Of a stretch of DNA of 64,000 nucleotides, positions 1-13,236 are shown piece by piece. The notes under the pieces were generated by a model. The model saw only the letters and a list, made by a program, of their open reading frames with translations, was not told the DNA's origin and did no database searches. Origin of the DNA: Pomacea canaliculata (taxonomy: Eukaryota > Mollusca > Gastropoda > Architaenioglossa > Ampullariidae); NCBI RefSeq assembly GCF_003073045.1, contig NC_037592.1, positions 13,820,384 to 13,884,383 on the forward strand, in the 5' to 3' direction. Position 1 is the stretch's first letter, and each line of letters opens with the position of its first letter. The translations under genes and the position numbers were made by a program.

Positions 1-50
1 TGCAAAAAGAATACTATTTAGGAAATATACCACTAAATTGTTTGTTTCAG

Positions 51-307
51 ATCTCGTAGTGCGTTTATGACTGGATATTTTCCATACCACACAGGACTCC
101 AGGTATTTATATTAGTCTTTGAGAGTCGTTATGTCTAATAATTACTGTTTTCCAGGCATTGAACAAAAAAAAAAAAAATAAATAAATAAAAAAAAAATAG
201 TATTATCGTGAACATGGAGAAGACCATGCTCCAATCAAGTAAACATTAAAGAATATGTTTGAGAACATTTCAAGACATGATGACACATCAAAACTATTTT
301 AACATGA

Positions 308-339
<32 letters not shown>

Positions 340-3300
340 GTTTACAAGCTATAATAAGTATTACCAGGGGAAGTTCTGTAATAATCATTACCAGGAGGGA
401 GTGGTATGATTATGTTAACAGCACAAAGTCATCATTGAGGGCCAGCCCCGGTTTGTGCCGACAAATTTCAAGATGTTGCCGGCCCATCTAAAGACAGCAG
501 GTTACATGACACATATTGTGGGCAAGTGAGTAGTGTGCATCCTTCAGTTCCTTTTATGCAATACATAATAGTTCTTGCTTTTTACAACAATAATATCAAC
601 GAAAGCTAATCTATGATTTCCTGGCAAAAGCATAAAACTTAGTCGACAATTTTCAGACAAGGGTAAAGGCATCCCTTTCTCTTCCCCACCGCTCTTCCCA
701 AAGTGAAGGAGCAAAGGTCACGGCAAAAGGAACCTATGACCTTTGTGACTTCAGCCTACCAGAGGCAATCTACTTCTTATTGTTGTTGTTATCAACTTTG
801 CTTCAGACGAGAGCTGTCTGTGTCTACTAACGGCTCACCACATCAACGATCTGTTAAGAACACAGTCGCTATCTGCTGAAGTGGCAAACTGCGAGTGTAA
901 TACAAGCGGCGATGTTTCGATGTAACATCTAGAGGAAAGATAAAAGCAACCTTTACCGTCTTACGACCGGAGTCACATGATGTCTTTTGTTCGTCAGGTG
1001 GCACTTGGGCATGTGCAACTGGAAGTACACGCCGACATACCGTGGATTCGACAGCTTCTACGGCTACTACAACGGCATGGATGACTACTACACACATCGT
1101 ACAAGTAATACATCTAACCTATCTCTGGGGTTCGGTGCATGGAGTGGCACTAGGCCCTTAGTGTGACGCTAGGCATCCAGCTAGAACTTAGATACAAACA
1201 TTAGACTTCTTATATCTGACATCACGTGTGATGTACACAAGCTGTACCAGGTAATATTAAGTCAAAGTGTATAACACTGTGAAATCGTCAACACATTTGA
1301 TGAATGTAAAGTCTTCCCAGTTCGAAACCCTTTTTTTATGAATGGGGGTTAAAGAAATTGTTTTAGAAAGATGTTTTGCAAGTATTCTACTTAATTTGTG
1401 GAGTTGTGTGGTAAAGTTTCCAAACCCTCCTCCCCATAAAACACAAACATTGTACAGCAAATCGGTGTGATGTGCAGCTGGGGGATACGACTTCCGGAGC
1501 AATACGTCTGTTGCGGAGGATCCGCATCGTACTCATTCTACAGTAAGTAAGGATACTATCAAGTTACATCAGTGTATCCACATCAATAGTAAGTCAGATA
1601 TTATTAAATTACATCAATGTATCAACATCTACATCTGAGTAAGAGGATTCGTGGTAAGGTAATCAATGTTTGAACACCTTAGGTTCTGTTATTACAAATT
1701 AGCTTTGTATTGCGGTATATTGCTGATTGTCTTGATTTAGCCTCCCTCTTGTGTGGTGAGACTGGCTTTGACTGGACACTGCTCAGTCAGTATACCATCA
1801 TAATCTGGTTGATGATATCCTCCTCATTATTATGAAAACATTCTAACTAGTAAAGGCAGTATACTACAGACCCCCGTGGACTCGTTTTCAGTGATGGTGG
1901 CTCTTTAGCACTCGTTTCCTGCCACATACATGTGAAAGGAAAAGGTAAGTTGGGATTCATTGTGTAAAATTATCAGGATATTAATGATTTTGTTGATATT
2001 TGTTTCTTTTCAGTATCTTTTCACTGACCAGACGATCAAAGTGATCGAGAATCACGACAAGTCCAAGCCACTGTTTCTCTACCTGCCCTTCCAGTTGGTT
2101 CACTACCCGCTGCAGGTAAACTTGTGGCAGGAACCTGTGTCACACTCCGTTATATAGTAGCAAGGTCCGAGTGGTATAAAGGAGTGTCGCATGTTTACAG
2201 TTCTGTTATTCAACACCTGGCTCTTGCATATTTCATTTTGTGGATTGATAGAAAGAAAGGTCTGCTGCCCCTCTGGAATGTTTGCCCTTCGTCATGAAAC
2301 CCAGTAGATGACTGTTACCAGACCAACGAGCTGACTGTTTATATACTTCTACCACTGATATATTAACAGCTCTAACATAACAAATATCAAGTCCTAAGGT
2401 CTCACGACGGCAACTAAAATGACGGTTAGCGATACAAGAGGCTTGCTTTTATAAGAATCTGAGTCTATAATGTTATGTTCGCACAAAATAAAAATGACCA
2501 TGTGGTGAATGTTGAGATCAGGAAGATTGTATATACATTGTGTGTGTGTGTCATACAGGTTCCCCTGAAATACGAACAAATGTACAAACACGTAGTTTCC
2601 AAACGGAGACGCGTTTACAGCGGTGAGTATTATTACAGGTAAATATTAGTTTGTTGTGAAGTCTGTGGTGAGGACACTTACACGCAGCACTGCGGTGGGT
2701 GAGTCTTGAGGTGACAGGTAAGTATTACTGAGGTGAATGTAAGCCGCGGGCAAAAGCAAGCATCCCGTAGGGTAGAACACTTACCTCTGAGCCCACCCCA
2801 TGCAGTGAACTCCCCCATCCCGTACTTGGCAGCTGACCCACCGACATGTTGCTTTCTTGGCTGGTTTATGTGTGGTTTATTGAGTTCACGCTTCACCAGG
2901 GATGGTGTCCATGATGGACGAGGCATTCGGTCAGATTACCGAGGCGCTGGACAGTGCCGGACTGCTGGACAACTCGCTGATCATCTTCACCACTGACGTG
3001 AGTGTCAAGTGCACCCCGGGTAACACTTAGGTCTGAGGAAGGACAACTCTTGTGACTGGATTATGGCATTATGGTGACTGGAGTGAGTGAGTGAGTGAGT
3101 GAGTGAGTGAGTGAGTGAGTGAGTGAGTGAGTGAGTGAGTGAGTGAGTGAGTGAGTGAGTGAGTGAGTGAGTGCGTGCGTGCGTGCGTGCTTGTGTTTCT
3201 CAACTACGTGTTGGAGTGCAGCACTTCTATCTATATTTTAAGTTCACACCCGACTTTGTTTTTCAGAATGGAGGATCAGTGCCACATGGGGGTAACAACT

Positions 3301-3553
3301 GGCCACTCCGGGGTGGCAAGACAACTTTTTGGGAAGGAGGCACCCGGGGTGTGGCTTTCGTATGGAGCAGAAACCTGCTGGAGCGGACTGGCTACACCAA
3401 CCATGAGTACGTGATGCACACAAATATGTCTGCTCACCTGTACATGTTATGTTTGTGTATGTGATTTGATACACACCAATATATAATTCATGAAGTAATT
3501 TGTATGGGTTAGATAGGTAAACCGCAAACATAATCACACTGTAGTTACAGTGT

Positions 3554-3598
<45 letters not shown>

Positions 3599-4720
3599 AA
3601 GAAAGAAAGAAAGAAACAAAAGAAAGAAAGAAAATGAACAGTATAAACATATATTCCGACAACGTTTGGTCTCCAGGATGATACATGCTGTGGACTGGTT
3701 CCCCACCATTCTCCATCTCGCTGGTTTACGCCCAGGTAAGAACATTGTCTTCACCTTAGACCACCTACAGTGGATACACCAAAAGCAAACAGACTGAATC
3801 ACTCATCCTTTAACTTTCCCTTGACTGGAAGTGGTCGTTGAAGGTGTCGGGGTGGGGTTGAGTGGATGGCGAATTAGATAGGCGTGGCAGGTGACAAGTT
3901 CCATCGACTTGGACGATAATGAGCACGTGACAATCAGTCTGCTCCTTTTCGTTATCAAGTTCTAGTCCCTGTGGTGTCGATCATGAAGGTTCTTGAAGGA
4001 CAGTCTGGACAAAATGTGCACACTGAAGGTCTAAAAAAGATTTTCTATTTATTTGATAAAAGACAGAATGAAAAAGTTTGTCATGAAAAACTGTCTAACT
4101 TGTTGATGACAGATTCTAACATCGACGGCGTCAACCAGTGGGAGATGCTGAGGACCGGCGCCCCCAGCAGCAGAACCGAGTTTGTCTACAACATCGACAC
4201 CATCATGAACAGCTCCGCCATCAGGTACGGCGACTACAAGCTGCTGACCGGCTCTCCAGGCACCATCAATGACTGGTATCCCATTCCCACACAGGACAAC
4301 ACAATTTCCAGAACAAAGGAGGAGACATGGAAGCCCCAGCTGTACAACATACGAAGTAAGTCACTGGGTTGTGTCTACAGGACATCAACGACAAGAACTT
4401 TGTTGGTTTATAAGTAATGAACAATATCGAGAATTGTCTTCTTAAGTTCATTACCTTATGCTGGATTGAAGTACATAAATAAAAGACAGTTAAAATGAAA
4501 AACCTGTGGAGGGTAACAACCTGCCTGACAGTGTGTTTTCCTGTCAGATGACCCACAGGAGCGGAATGACCTGGCACAGAAGCAACCTGAGATATTGAAG
4601 TTCATGATGAACAGACTTTCTCGCTGGATGGCCAGCGGCGTGAAGCCACAGACCTCCCCTGTTGACCCCAGGAGCAACCCAAGGAACTGGGGAGGAGTTT
4701 GGACCCCCGGGTGGTGCTAG
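51..4720 (+). CDS. ARSB: Arylsulfatase B-like (N-acetylgalactosamine-4-sulfatase), 3' eleven exons, copy 1
   Basis: Lysosomal sulfatase family; ARSB removes 4-sulfate from N-acetylgalactosamine of dermatan and chondroitin sulfate. Coding exons by GT-AG and continuous phase: 51-102, 422-525, 998-1104, 1478-1542, 2014-2115, 2559-2622, 2900-2997, 3267-3406, 3677-3735, 4113-4355, 4548-4720 (TAG). Together they give about 401 residues with no break. Seen: [17 protein letters not shown], the end of the sulfatase signature whose Cys lies on the preceding exon outside the window; VGKWHLGM (catalytic Lys/His); [40 protein letters not shown] (metal-site Asp-Asn); [42 protein letters not shown]. Order and spacing match animal ARSB. 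The first two coding exons should lie upstream; their equivalents are seen in copy 2 at 60491-61339. The protein ends in GGVWTPGWC, like the C-terminal WGPW region of the family. It could be an arylsulfatase I/J relative, but ARSB-type is most likely. Confidence 0.93.
165..198. repeat. A-rich microsatellite, copy 1 only
   Basis: A run of A with interspersed AAAT lies in the intron after the first visible arylsulfatase exon. The same intron of copy 2 (near 61557) has only five A. It is a post-duplication expansion. Confidence 0.8.
316..339. repeat. (CA)n microsatellite
   Basis: About twelve CA units in an arylsulfatase intron. The copy 2 intron has a shorter run near 61682-61695. Confidence 0.85.
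3079..3190. repeat. (GAGT)n microsatellite passing into (GCGT)n
   Basis: About 23 uninterrupted GAGT units followed by five GTGC units, inside the arylsulfatase copy 1 intron between 2997 and 3267. It is simple repeat with no coding role. Confidence 0.95.
3554..3632. repeat. (ACAG)n then (AAAG)n compound microsatellite
   Basis: Perfect GACA units to about 3597, then GAAA units, in the intron before the exon at 3677. The minus-strand reading (Ser/Val/Cys-Leu repeats) is an artefact of the repeat. Confidence 0.92.
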
Positions 4721-7417
4721 TTTCCTGAGTTTGAACTCGACTGGCGATACAATCAAACCTTGTCTCCTCCATGTATCTTGAATCATGAATGAAATTGTTT
4801 TAAAACCTCGCTTTGTGTCGACAATTTGTGGAAGCATGTCGGACTGCAAACCTGTGTGCATGAGAGAGAAGACATCTGCCGTGAGATGGTAGAGGTACTG
4901 ACAGTGTGATTAGCTAGAGAAAACAGCAATTGTAGCCTCTGGCCATCTTCACCTACACTTCGCGACACTTTTTCACTTGAATTGTAAGTTTCTATATTAC
5001 CGCATATATTTTCTAGAGATATATTCAAGACAATAATGTGTACTAAAATTTTGTAGTCGCTCATATCATACAGAACATTTTTTCTCTCTTGACACATTGA
5101 AAACACAAGGAAAGAAGAACTAACAAAATCCCTTTAGTGCTCAAGAATACTCATTTTTTTTAAGTTTGATATGTTTCGCATGAACGGCTTTTATATTTGT
5201 TTTATAACTGAAAAAAACCTTATCTACAAACAAATCCAAATTTTAGGTTTTAATTAAGAATGATTACTCTGTATGCAATGCTTATACCTTTCTGCAAACA
5301 GGGTAAACTTATATTGAAGAATATACACACTTCTGAATGTTGTCATTTAACAAGCGGAGAGAGAAGTTTGAAAGTTTTGCTTTTATTTTTCGTTATTACT
5401 CTCAAAGATGTTTATACAAATGTGTTTGTTTCTCTATCTTACCTCATCTGTCTTCCACCTCCACTTTCCGGTATTGTTGAATAAAATAACACGAGTTATC
5501 TCACACGACACAACTCACTCAACATAACATTACCATACTCGTCTTGTTCTGTGATCTTTTTATTCTTTATTAGATCGTTCGAAGTTCACACTTTTAGAAC
5601 TTTAAAACAAGGTGCATCATGACATTTCTGCAGAAAATGCCTTTAGTCCTGGGGAAATTCTGTCAGCAGCGCTCCAACCTCTGACCTTTGACATCTCAAA
5701 TCACTGCTCCCTAGGAGGATTCATCTTCTGGTGGTGGTTGAAACCTTTTTAACAATAAATCAGTTAAATAAGTTTAGATATTGTAGTGTTGTGCTTCAAC
5801 TATACAAATTAAAACTCAACTACCAGACTGTGTAAACCTTTCGCCATGAAAGATCCCTTCAATGTCATGAAGTACTAAAGACATAAACTCTTTACTTCTT
5901 TACAGGTACATTTCACCAATTCATCAGAGCCCTGCGAACATTTTCGCTACTTCACCTGGATACGAATACCATAGTGACTATTCTACCTGTAATGTTCACC
6001 TCTCAGAAACTCTCACATACCGTTGATTGACACTCTTTGTTTTTCGACACCAAAGATACCGGGTATGGACAGCTCCCCATCACTGCCCGCTTTGCTGTGA
6101 AAATATCTTCTTTCGCCTTTCTTTTATTATTCGACAGCGAATTAGTCAGGTGTTCACATTCGTCCCGTAATACTGTTCTATAAACAAGCCTTCAGCTGTA
6201 GTAACAGACAAACATATTTGTACAGAACGTGTGGAAAATATGACAAAATAAATTGTTATTATACTAGTACTTATAGTCATAATCAACGTATAATCATAAT
6301 AATACAAGAAAATCATCAATCAAAATGATCCCTGAACTTTGTGCTCGGGTTCATGAAGTAATCATTTTGGGGAGGAGGGTGAATAACAAAGTAGAAAGAC
6401 AAGGCGATGAAATGTGATGACTTTACTGTATGGAGCAGACAGCGCCACCAACAGGCAGACAACGATGACCAGCGTGCTGCATTGTGGATCTCGAGGACAA
6501 TACTACTGCAAGTGCGAGAAGAAAAGAGAAACTAAGCCAGTATTTATCCACTTAGCCAACGTTCAGTAAGATAACAGGAAGCCACAGACAAATAATTGTT
6601 GTATGTTGAATGAAAGAACGAGTGTCAGTGACAATCTGTTGTCTCAGGTTGCTGTGTCCTGACACTGATGGTGCTCTACACAAACCTCTACTTAAACTGT
6701 CAATTCCGTAATTCAGTTTACATAGATTTTTTTTTAATTTGAACTTATTTTCAACAACATTATAAAAGTCAAGAAAATAAGCAACTAAGAAATATCTAGC
6801 TTACCGTTTTGTCGAACACGAGAATTCTGTGCGAAGAATCTTCAAAAGTTAGAAGACGGTGATCAGTGGTTGAAGTCTGAGTGATGATGCCTGGACTCTC
6901 TGACTTAAATACAGTTTGGCTTCTTTGATGTGAAAGTATATTGGGCAGGAGGGAGGGGGTTACCACCACTGTGGCGAATGTGCTACTATAAACAAACAAC
7001 ATTCCTCTGCCTCCCCTAGTATGTGCATCCAAAGGTGCTTATGGTCTTTAGCACTGTATTTTACATCCTGCTCACAGTGGTAAGTCTGTCTTACTCAAGG
7101 TTGGGCAGACAGTCAAAGGGAGGGAGCGCGACGACTGTTGTAATGTTTGTCAATATTCATACTAAGCTTAAACTGAAGATAACTAACATGAGGCTAGAAG
7201 GTGACTGAGCACTGGATTTACTGTAAGTGTGATTATAGTTTATCACAGTATGTGCTTATTTAAAGTAAACTGAAATATAGTAACAATAAATTGCTATTAC
7301 TGTTAGTATGTTTGGAGCCAACAAGTAGCGAGTTTTCTTGTGTGTTTACACGGTGATTGTTGTCTGCATCCTAATTTACAAGACTAGCATGATTAACAGT
7401 CTGTTTTCTTCCTCCAG
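4721..7417 (+). other. Arylsulfatase copy 1 3' flank; no gene recognised
   Basis: Begins with the presumed 3' UTR. AATAAA hexamers occur at 5480-5485 and 5753-5758 and could end the transcript. The rest is AT-rich with only short open frames without family features. Nothing else is recognised. Confidence 0.5.
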
Positions 7418-7509
7418 ACGTATTTGACAACTCGGATGTTCTTCGTGAGGTTGTTAACTATGGACCACCCAAGTCTGGAGAAACAGGGTCGTGTGAACAA
7501 TTCCAGTGA
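7418..7509 (+). CDS. Possible terminal coding exon of an unrecognised gene
   Basis: A good acceptor (polypyrimidine tract and CCTCCAG ending at 7417) is followed by about 30 open codons ending in TGA at 7507-7509. A consensus AATAAA lies 30 nt later at 7539-7544. The peptide contains FDNSDVLREVVNYGPP and SCEQFQ and resembles no family I know. Acceptor, short frame, stop and poly(A) hexamer together resemble a last exon. However, no partner exon is recognised upstream and a sequence this short can occur by chance. Confidence 0.2.
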
Positions 7510-9282
7510 ACAAGGTCCCAGTTGTCAGGATGACTATCAATAAAGATAATGAAACTTTAGCTGACTGACGCATTGTAGGCTTGTTTGTTTACAAGATTTT
7601 ATGTAAAATAGAAAACAACTTTTAATTTAGCAGAGCTGCTAAGGAGCGTGGAAGATGAAAGGTCGTTATTACCCGTGTGCCAGAAAATGTGAGAATAATA
7701 ATGGTACTGAGTAATGAATGACATCATTATGTCAAGCTGGTTACCAATGTTGGCTTACAGACAAGCTGTGTCGAGTCCTCATCGTTGAGTCTGTTTCTGA
7801 TTCTTCTTCAAAAAATATGCAAACTTCGTTTTTCTTGTTCTTTCTGACTAAACGAGGTCTCGCTTACTAGACTGCACTAGATACGCAACATTAGACTTTT
7901 TTCATACATCTACGAACTGTTCTCTAGACGACAAAGTGTTTGTTGCAATGTTCTTTTCAGAATATTAGTTGCTTACATACCTTCCATGCATTGTGACGAC
8001 AGAGAATAATGCACGGTTTGCACCCGGAGCGCGCGATGTGTTTTAATTCTGTCCCGAGTGAAGTCATCAGTGACTTTTGTTTTTAGATAATTAGTGGTAT
8101 AAATATATATTTGCTTTGATCAGTGCAAAAATTGCATCTTTGTGCCGGACTGTAACTCTAGGATTTCTGTTACAACAAAATCTGAGAAAACAAAACTTCT
8201 ATTAGACTACTTGATAATTAGAGTTGAAGTACTAGTACCTTTCGGGATGTGCAGTACGAATTATAATTTTTCTTACAAAACTATCTATAATTTATTTCTA
8301 CTTTAGCCAGTTTTAATCTCTCGATTAAATGTATACAGGAAGCATGCAAGATTTTTTTTAATTGAAAAGAAGATACAATTCTAATGATTTCAGAATGAGA
8401 GCGTCTGTGACACACGTTGATTCTTTTTTAAAGATTATTGTGCCTCTCTTTTTTGTATTATATTATTTCTATTCCCCTTCACCTTAACGCTGTAGGGGGG
8501 ACACAGCTCATCAGTTTTTTTCCTTTCTGTATCCCGTGGCCTCTGGTTTTTGTCGTGTTTGGTGTTCTGCTGACTACTCTGTGCTTTTAGTTGCGTTCGA
8601 TCTCACTCGTCTGGATTGTTTTCACCCTGAGTCTGTGTTTCAATTGTTGTCTTCTTATTGTCTAACGGTCGCAAGGCGTCATGTCTCTTAACTCCGGATT
8701 TGTTTATGGAATTCTTCATTCCACGCAATTTTTTCAACGCTTTTGGCTCTAATCGTCCATTGTCCAAGTAACTTCTCACCACTGCTGTAGATTGTGTGGA
8801 ACTATGTGAGACAACAAGCGGACTTGATCTGACTTTATTATACGTTGTCCCTACTCGCTTGATGTATTTTCCTGACTGCCATTTTACTAATGCACCTTCG
8901 TGATAGTCTTGTTTTTCGTCTTCTTCGCCGTCGTCGTCTTTCTTCTTCTTTTACGTCAGCGAGAAAAGGCACGATGACCCAGCAGAAGTGAAATCCACCA
9001 CCAACACAGGTACAGCAATAGTTAAATCTTTTCACAATGTCATCAGATTTAGAAATTTAAAATCAATGATACATAAACAAGAAAGAAAGAGAGAAGGAGA
9101 GAGAGAAAGCATTTTTTTTGGTGTGGAGGCGAGTAGGTGTAACAGCTGCTTCGAGCCTCATCTTCCTCTAATTTTATTTATGCCGAAAAAAACCCCCACA
9201 TGATTACCCAGTAGAATTGAAGTGTCACCTGCACTCTACAGTGCCTTTCAGACGAGGAAAATAAATCGAAGCACAGGACAAC
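7510..9282. other. Intergenic, nothing recognised
   Basis: AT-rich non-coding sequence with a TTC/GTC-rich simple stretch near 8918-8952 and a GA-rich stretch near 9076-9110. No gene or element with defined ends is seen. Confidence 0.5.
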
Positions 9283-9382
9283 NNNNNNNNNNNNNNNNNN
9301 NNNNNNNNNNNNNNNNNNNNNNNNNNNNNNNNNNNNNNNNNNNNNNNNNNNNNNNNNNNNNNNNNNNNNNNNNNNNNNNNNN
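9283..9382. other. Assembly gap (100 N)
   Basis: Exactly 100 consecutive N, the conventional placeholder for a scaffold join of unknown length. Linkage and true distance between the arylsulfatase copy 1 region and the MAM array therefore rest on scaffolding. Confidence 0.98.
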
Positions 9383-10640
9383 TAACCGAAAAAAACAGCT
9401 ACATGTTCTGGTACAACCATTTGCCATATATCACAAAGTGAACACACCAGCAGTGTGTGACTCAAACAATTTTACAAACATGCTTCGAGCTTTGCGCAAA
9501 ACATCTATAAATGTAAATGTGTACTAATATCATAATAAATGCAAACAAATCAAACTTTTCATTAAATAATAAATATAGCTCACTGAATATGTGTGTGTGT
9601 GTGCTGAGGGAAGAAGGCGTAAACACACAATAATCGCTCAAGGAAAACAATCTTGCCTCATCACTTGTGTATTTAGGTTTGCCTATTCCTGATTTTATCC
9701 TTATAAATACCTGAATTTGAATTAATATTATTGTAGATATACGTAACTAAGAATATATACATAACACTCGATTTTATTATCTATGTGTATATTTGTAAGA
9801 GTACAATTTAGCGTATATGTATATATGTATGTTTAGGTGTAGATGTATGTGTGTATTGAGTATTTATATGTGAGGTACGTAAAGAAATTTGTTTACATAT
9901 GTAAATTCCCATAGTTAATGTATAATGCATGTTTTTTGTTCAGTTCAACCTCTGACATGTACATGGTTATTGCTGTAACGAAAGGTGAAATGCTGAAGTT
10001 CCAGTTCCTAGCTTAATCAAGGCAGTCCTAGATGTTGCAGAGCGGACCCGAACATCGCCACCCAAGGTGTCTGACCACCGTCGGAAGGTGTGAGTGTGTG
10101 TGAAGGGGGCGGGGGGACATGTCAAGACTGATGGGACCTTAAAGTGTTGTTAGTAGAGGTCTGTAGACAAACACAAATCCCATCTCTTTCACAATTCTGT
10201 CTCTATAGTAACACAGTCATTGTTATGAGCTCAGCTCATGTCACTGGACAGATGAGGAACCCGCCCTGAGAAAGAATAAAATGCAAACGGTACACAACCC
10301 CAGTTAGTACATCAATATGTGAGGCAACTTTTTTTTAACTGAACACGTTTCGTGCGGCCGAGCAGCGTCCAGAAGTTGCCACCTCCGTATCTTAATACGG
10401 TTTGCTAGACAGATGCTCGTGCCCCCGAGATCAAGCAATTCGTTAAATAAAACTTCCTTGTTCGACTAAATAAAATTAAAAAAAAAAAAAAAATAAAAAA
10501 AAAAAAAAATATTTTAAGGAATAACGCCTATTCGTTTTAAAAGACAAGTTTCTCTGAAACCCTAATGCATACTGACTGACAGAAAACTGTGAACAGTTAA
10601 AGAATGAGTAATCACACTGATCTACAAGTATACTTATCAA
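9383..10640. other. Intergenic, AT-rich, with A-rich tract
   Basis: Low-complexity AT sequence with TATG/TGTA repeats near 9800-9900 and a long A-rich tract at 10478-10510 that could be the tail of an old retroelement. No gene is supported. Confidence 0.45.
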
Positions 10641-10659
10641 ACGGCCGCAAGAAAATAGG

Positions 10660-10870
10660 TAGCACTCATTACCTGGAGCTATAAAAAGAGCAGACGTGGG
10701 ATTGCTCAGTGTGACGTGTACGAGTGTTTGTAGTCAGGTGGTTCATCCCATGGGGATGTCATGTGTGAAGCCAGCAGCACACATCATTGCACGCATCATT
10801 TAAGTTCCTGTTTCCAGTGTTCACGGACTAAACCTGTATGAAGACAAACCCTTGAAATTACAGAGAAATC
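10660..10870 (+). promoter_or_regulatory. Promoter/leader-like module with TATA box, upstream of gene A
   Basis: A TATAAAAA box is seen at 10680-10687. About 45 nt downstream begins GAGTGTTTGTAGTCAGGTGG and then a stretch with AGTTCCTGTTTCCAGTGTTC. The same wording recurs at about 45325-45430, 56990-57080 and 57446-57560, always upstream of a MAM unit or in the relic leader region. Recurrence at the 5' side of units plus a TATA box suggests a transcription start module. This is inference; no transcript evidence is available. Confidence 0.45.
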
Positions 10871-12675
10871 ACAGTAACAACTTAACAGAGTGATTGGAAT
10901 ATTCCGCAGCACCTGTGTAGTCCATTTAAATTATATGTTAAATATATTGCATCTGTATTGTCTCGTCTCAGTTCCTATCATGTAATATAGTCGAAACATA
11001 TTTAACGGCAAGAAGCCCTACTTCTACAGGGTGTTTCACAATCGTGTAGAACCAACCACAGGAGTTTAAGAGAGAAATTTAATTTTGATTATTATCATAC
11101 TTCAGGTGCAGTCATTATTGAGTGTTATTTAAAAGCATATTTCAGGAGATAATTCAAAACATAAAGATATTGGCAATTGCCTATGCTAACGGAGCTTTTC
11201 TAGTGCTATTCTCTTCTACTTTTTTGTAATTCGAAAAAAATAGGCATGCCCGATGACTTTCCCCAAATTGCTATACAGAGTTCAAGCAACGATGTTCTCG
11301 CGTATGAAATCTTTATTAACGGGAGAGAGACATAATGCCTGAAGGTACGAGCACTAGTCGACACATCAAACTCAATTAACTCACTGTAATGCTCAATTTT
11401 GTCCAGTCGTCATATATGAAATTTTGCTTGAGAGCAAAAACTAAGTTCCTAAAATAAGTGTTCTTAACAGTAAAGAGCTATGACAGCAACAGAAAAAAAA
11501 TTAGTGCACTAACCAATGCTGGTATGTACCACATCCTATGATGCTATGATGACTGCATGATATCATCATCGGAAAACTCACTTCATCAATCATATTACGT
11601 GATTACAAATCGTGATTAACCTTCTCTTCTCACTTCTGCTCCTGTTCTTCTACAAATTGAGGTGCAGACAAAGAGTTGTTATTGTGACACCGTGCATGCG
11701 TCGTAAAGCTATACCCTTAGAATTCCATGATATAAGTTGAAACCATTTCCCATGAGTCCCTCATGCTTTGTACAGAGTATTGAGAGTGTAAAGAGTAGTT
11801 GCGATGCTTCATTCTTGTAGACAAGGAGCATTAACAAGACTGTTCAGATAATAACGTCTGACGTTCAGACCAAAGACAGGATCGGTGCGTATGACGGCAC
11901 ATTGAATTCAACTTTAATGCATTATTAGCCGATGAATTATTATCGTACTTTATGCTCATCAAGAGCTAAGTGAATAAAGTACAGTTTGCTTATTCGCCGG
12001 TCGCTCCATCAGACATAGACATCGACTGGATGAAGGAATAAGATATCATTTTTGAACAGCCGAATTATAATCATTCTTTCGAACAGCAATTCATACCTTG
12101 ATTCTCATGTTTGTTGATATGACTTACCAGGCGCTGACGTTAAAGTTTCCTGATGTCATATTAAAAATCTAACAATAGAGATTGTCTGTATCACAAAAAA
12201 CAAAGAAATGTTTCTACTTGGTATATTTATGGTAAAAATAGTTTTATGTACTTAAGCGAATCCAAAGTTCTTATTTCTGTCCTCGACTATGTATATTGGT
12301 TTTAACCAACACTTACTGCTCTTTTTTGCATATTAATGATTTTTAATTAAAACTTTATTTAAGTACGCACTGATATAAAATCTAAATCACCATTATATTC
12401 GCTGTCTTGGTTCTAACGGCACGAATGATCGAATTTTTATTGAAGACAGTACTATTTCTTAGCGAATACACTAAAGTAGGAACTGTCCATTGCCAATCAC
12501 ACTTTAATTTGTTTTGAAGCAATTAGTTATTGGCAACAGATATGCTGAAATGAGAGTAGTAAAATAGCAACGTTTTTCCCTAACAAACATAACTGTTGTA
12601 AACATGATTTAACAAGGGATGTACATTGTTCAAATTCATTATTGATTCATATTCATTGTGTCCTCCATTTATCAG

Positions 12676-12771
12676 CTTTACCCTGGCAATACGAGACTGT
12701 TCCTTTGCGAGCTCGTGTAACTACGCTCAGTTCTGTACGGACGTTATGGCAGAAACCTGCGCAGAATGGAT
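12676..12771 (+). pseudogene. Frameshifted MAM-1 entry exon of gene A
   Basis: Nucleotide similarity to exon 3 of genes B, C and D is clear (for example AACTACGCTCAGTTCTGTAC). Relative to them there is one inserted base at the start and several small deletions. The exon is 96 nt instead of 102, so its ends keep the same phase. Its interior is read in another frame, and the CSFG..LCNYTQFC pattern with its three cysteines is lost. Flanking AG and GT are retained. It is either a dead exon or one that now encodes a different, cysteine-free segment. Confidence 0.6.
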
Positions 12772-13236
12772 GTAATGTTTCTTTATTTCTAGATCACATG
12801 ATACACGATATTGGACATACACTTTTAGTTTCGAAAAGAAACATCATTGACCACAAAGCTGATAGAATATATCGTCAATGCGAACAGTTAAGAACTTTTT
12901 ACATGTATTGCAAAAGCACCAGTAACCGTTAATGATAAATCCCTAAAGATCTGTGATCTGGATATTGAAAAGATTTCATAACCGGTTAGCCATATTTAGT
13001 TAGTGGAAAAATGGTACGCGTATTTAAAACCCTCTCCTTTCCATTATCATTCCCCTTCTAACGTTTAATCAGTGGACCGAAGCGGGTAGTCTTTCATTCT
13101 CTTGGAGCCTCCAACAAGTGACCCACTCGAAGTTCAGTAATCATCATCAAATTAAATTTTGTGTATAAAGGAGCACATTTCTCATCTGAAGTGTATTGCG
13201 AGTAATACTCATGTCATCACGTTATGTTTACTGCAG

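Noticed and set aside
843..1097. Minus-strand frame repeated at 62233-62502
   Set aside because: Repeated only because the two arylsulfatase copies are duplicated. It is antisense to the KWHLGM exon.
3079..3632. Regular repeats that could suggest a CRISPR array
   Set aside because: Tetranucleotide microsatellites with no spacers, in an intron of a eukaryotic gene.
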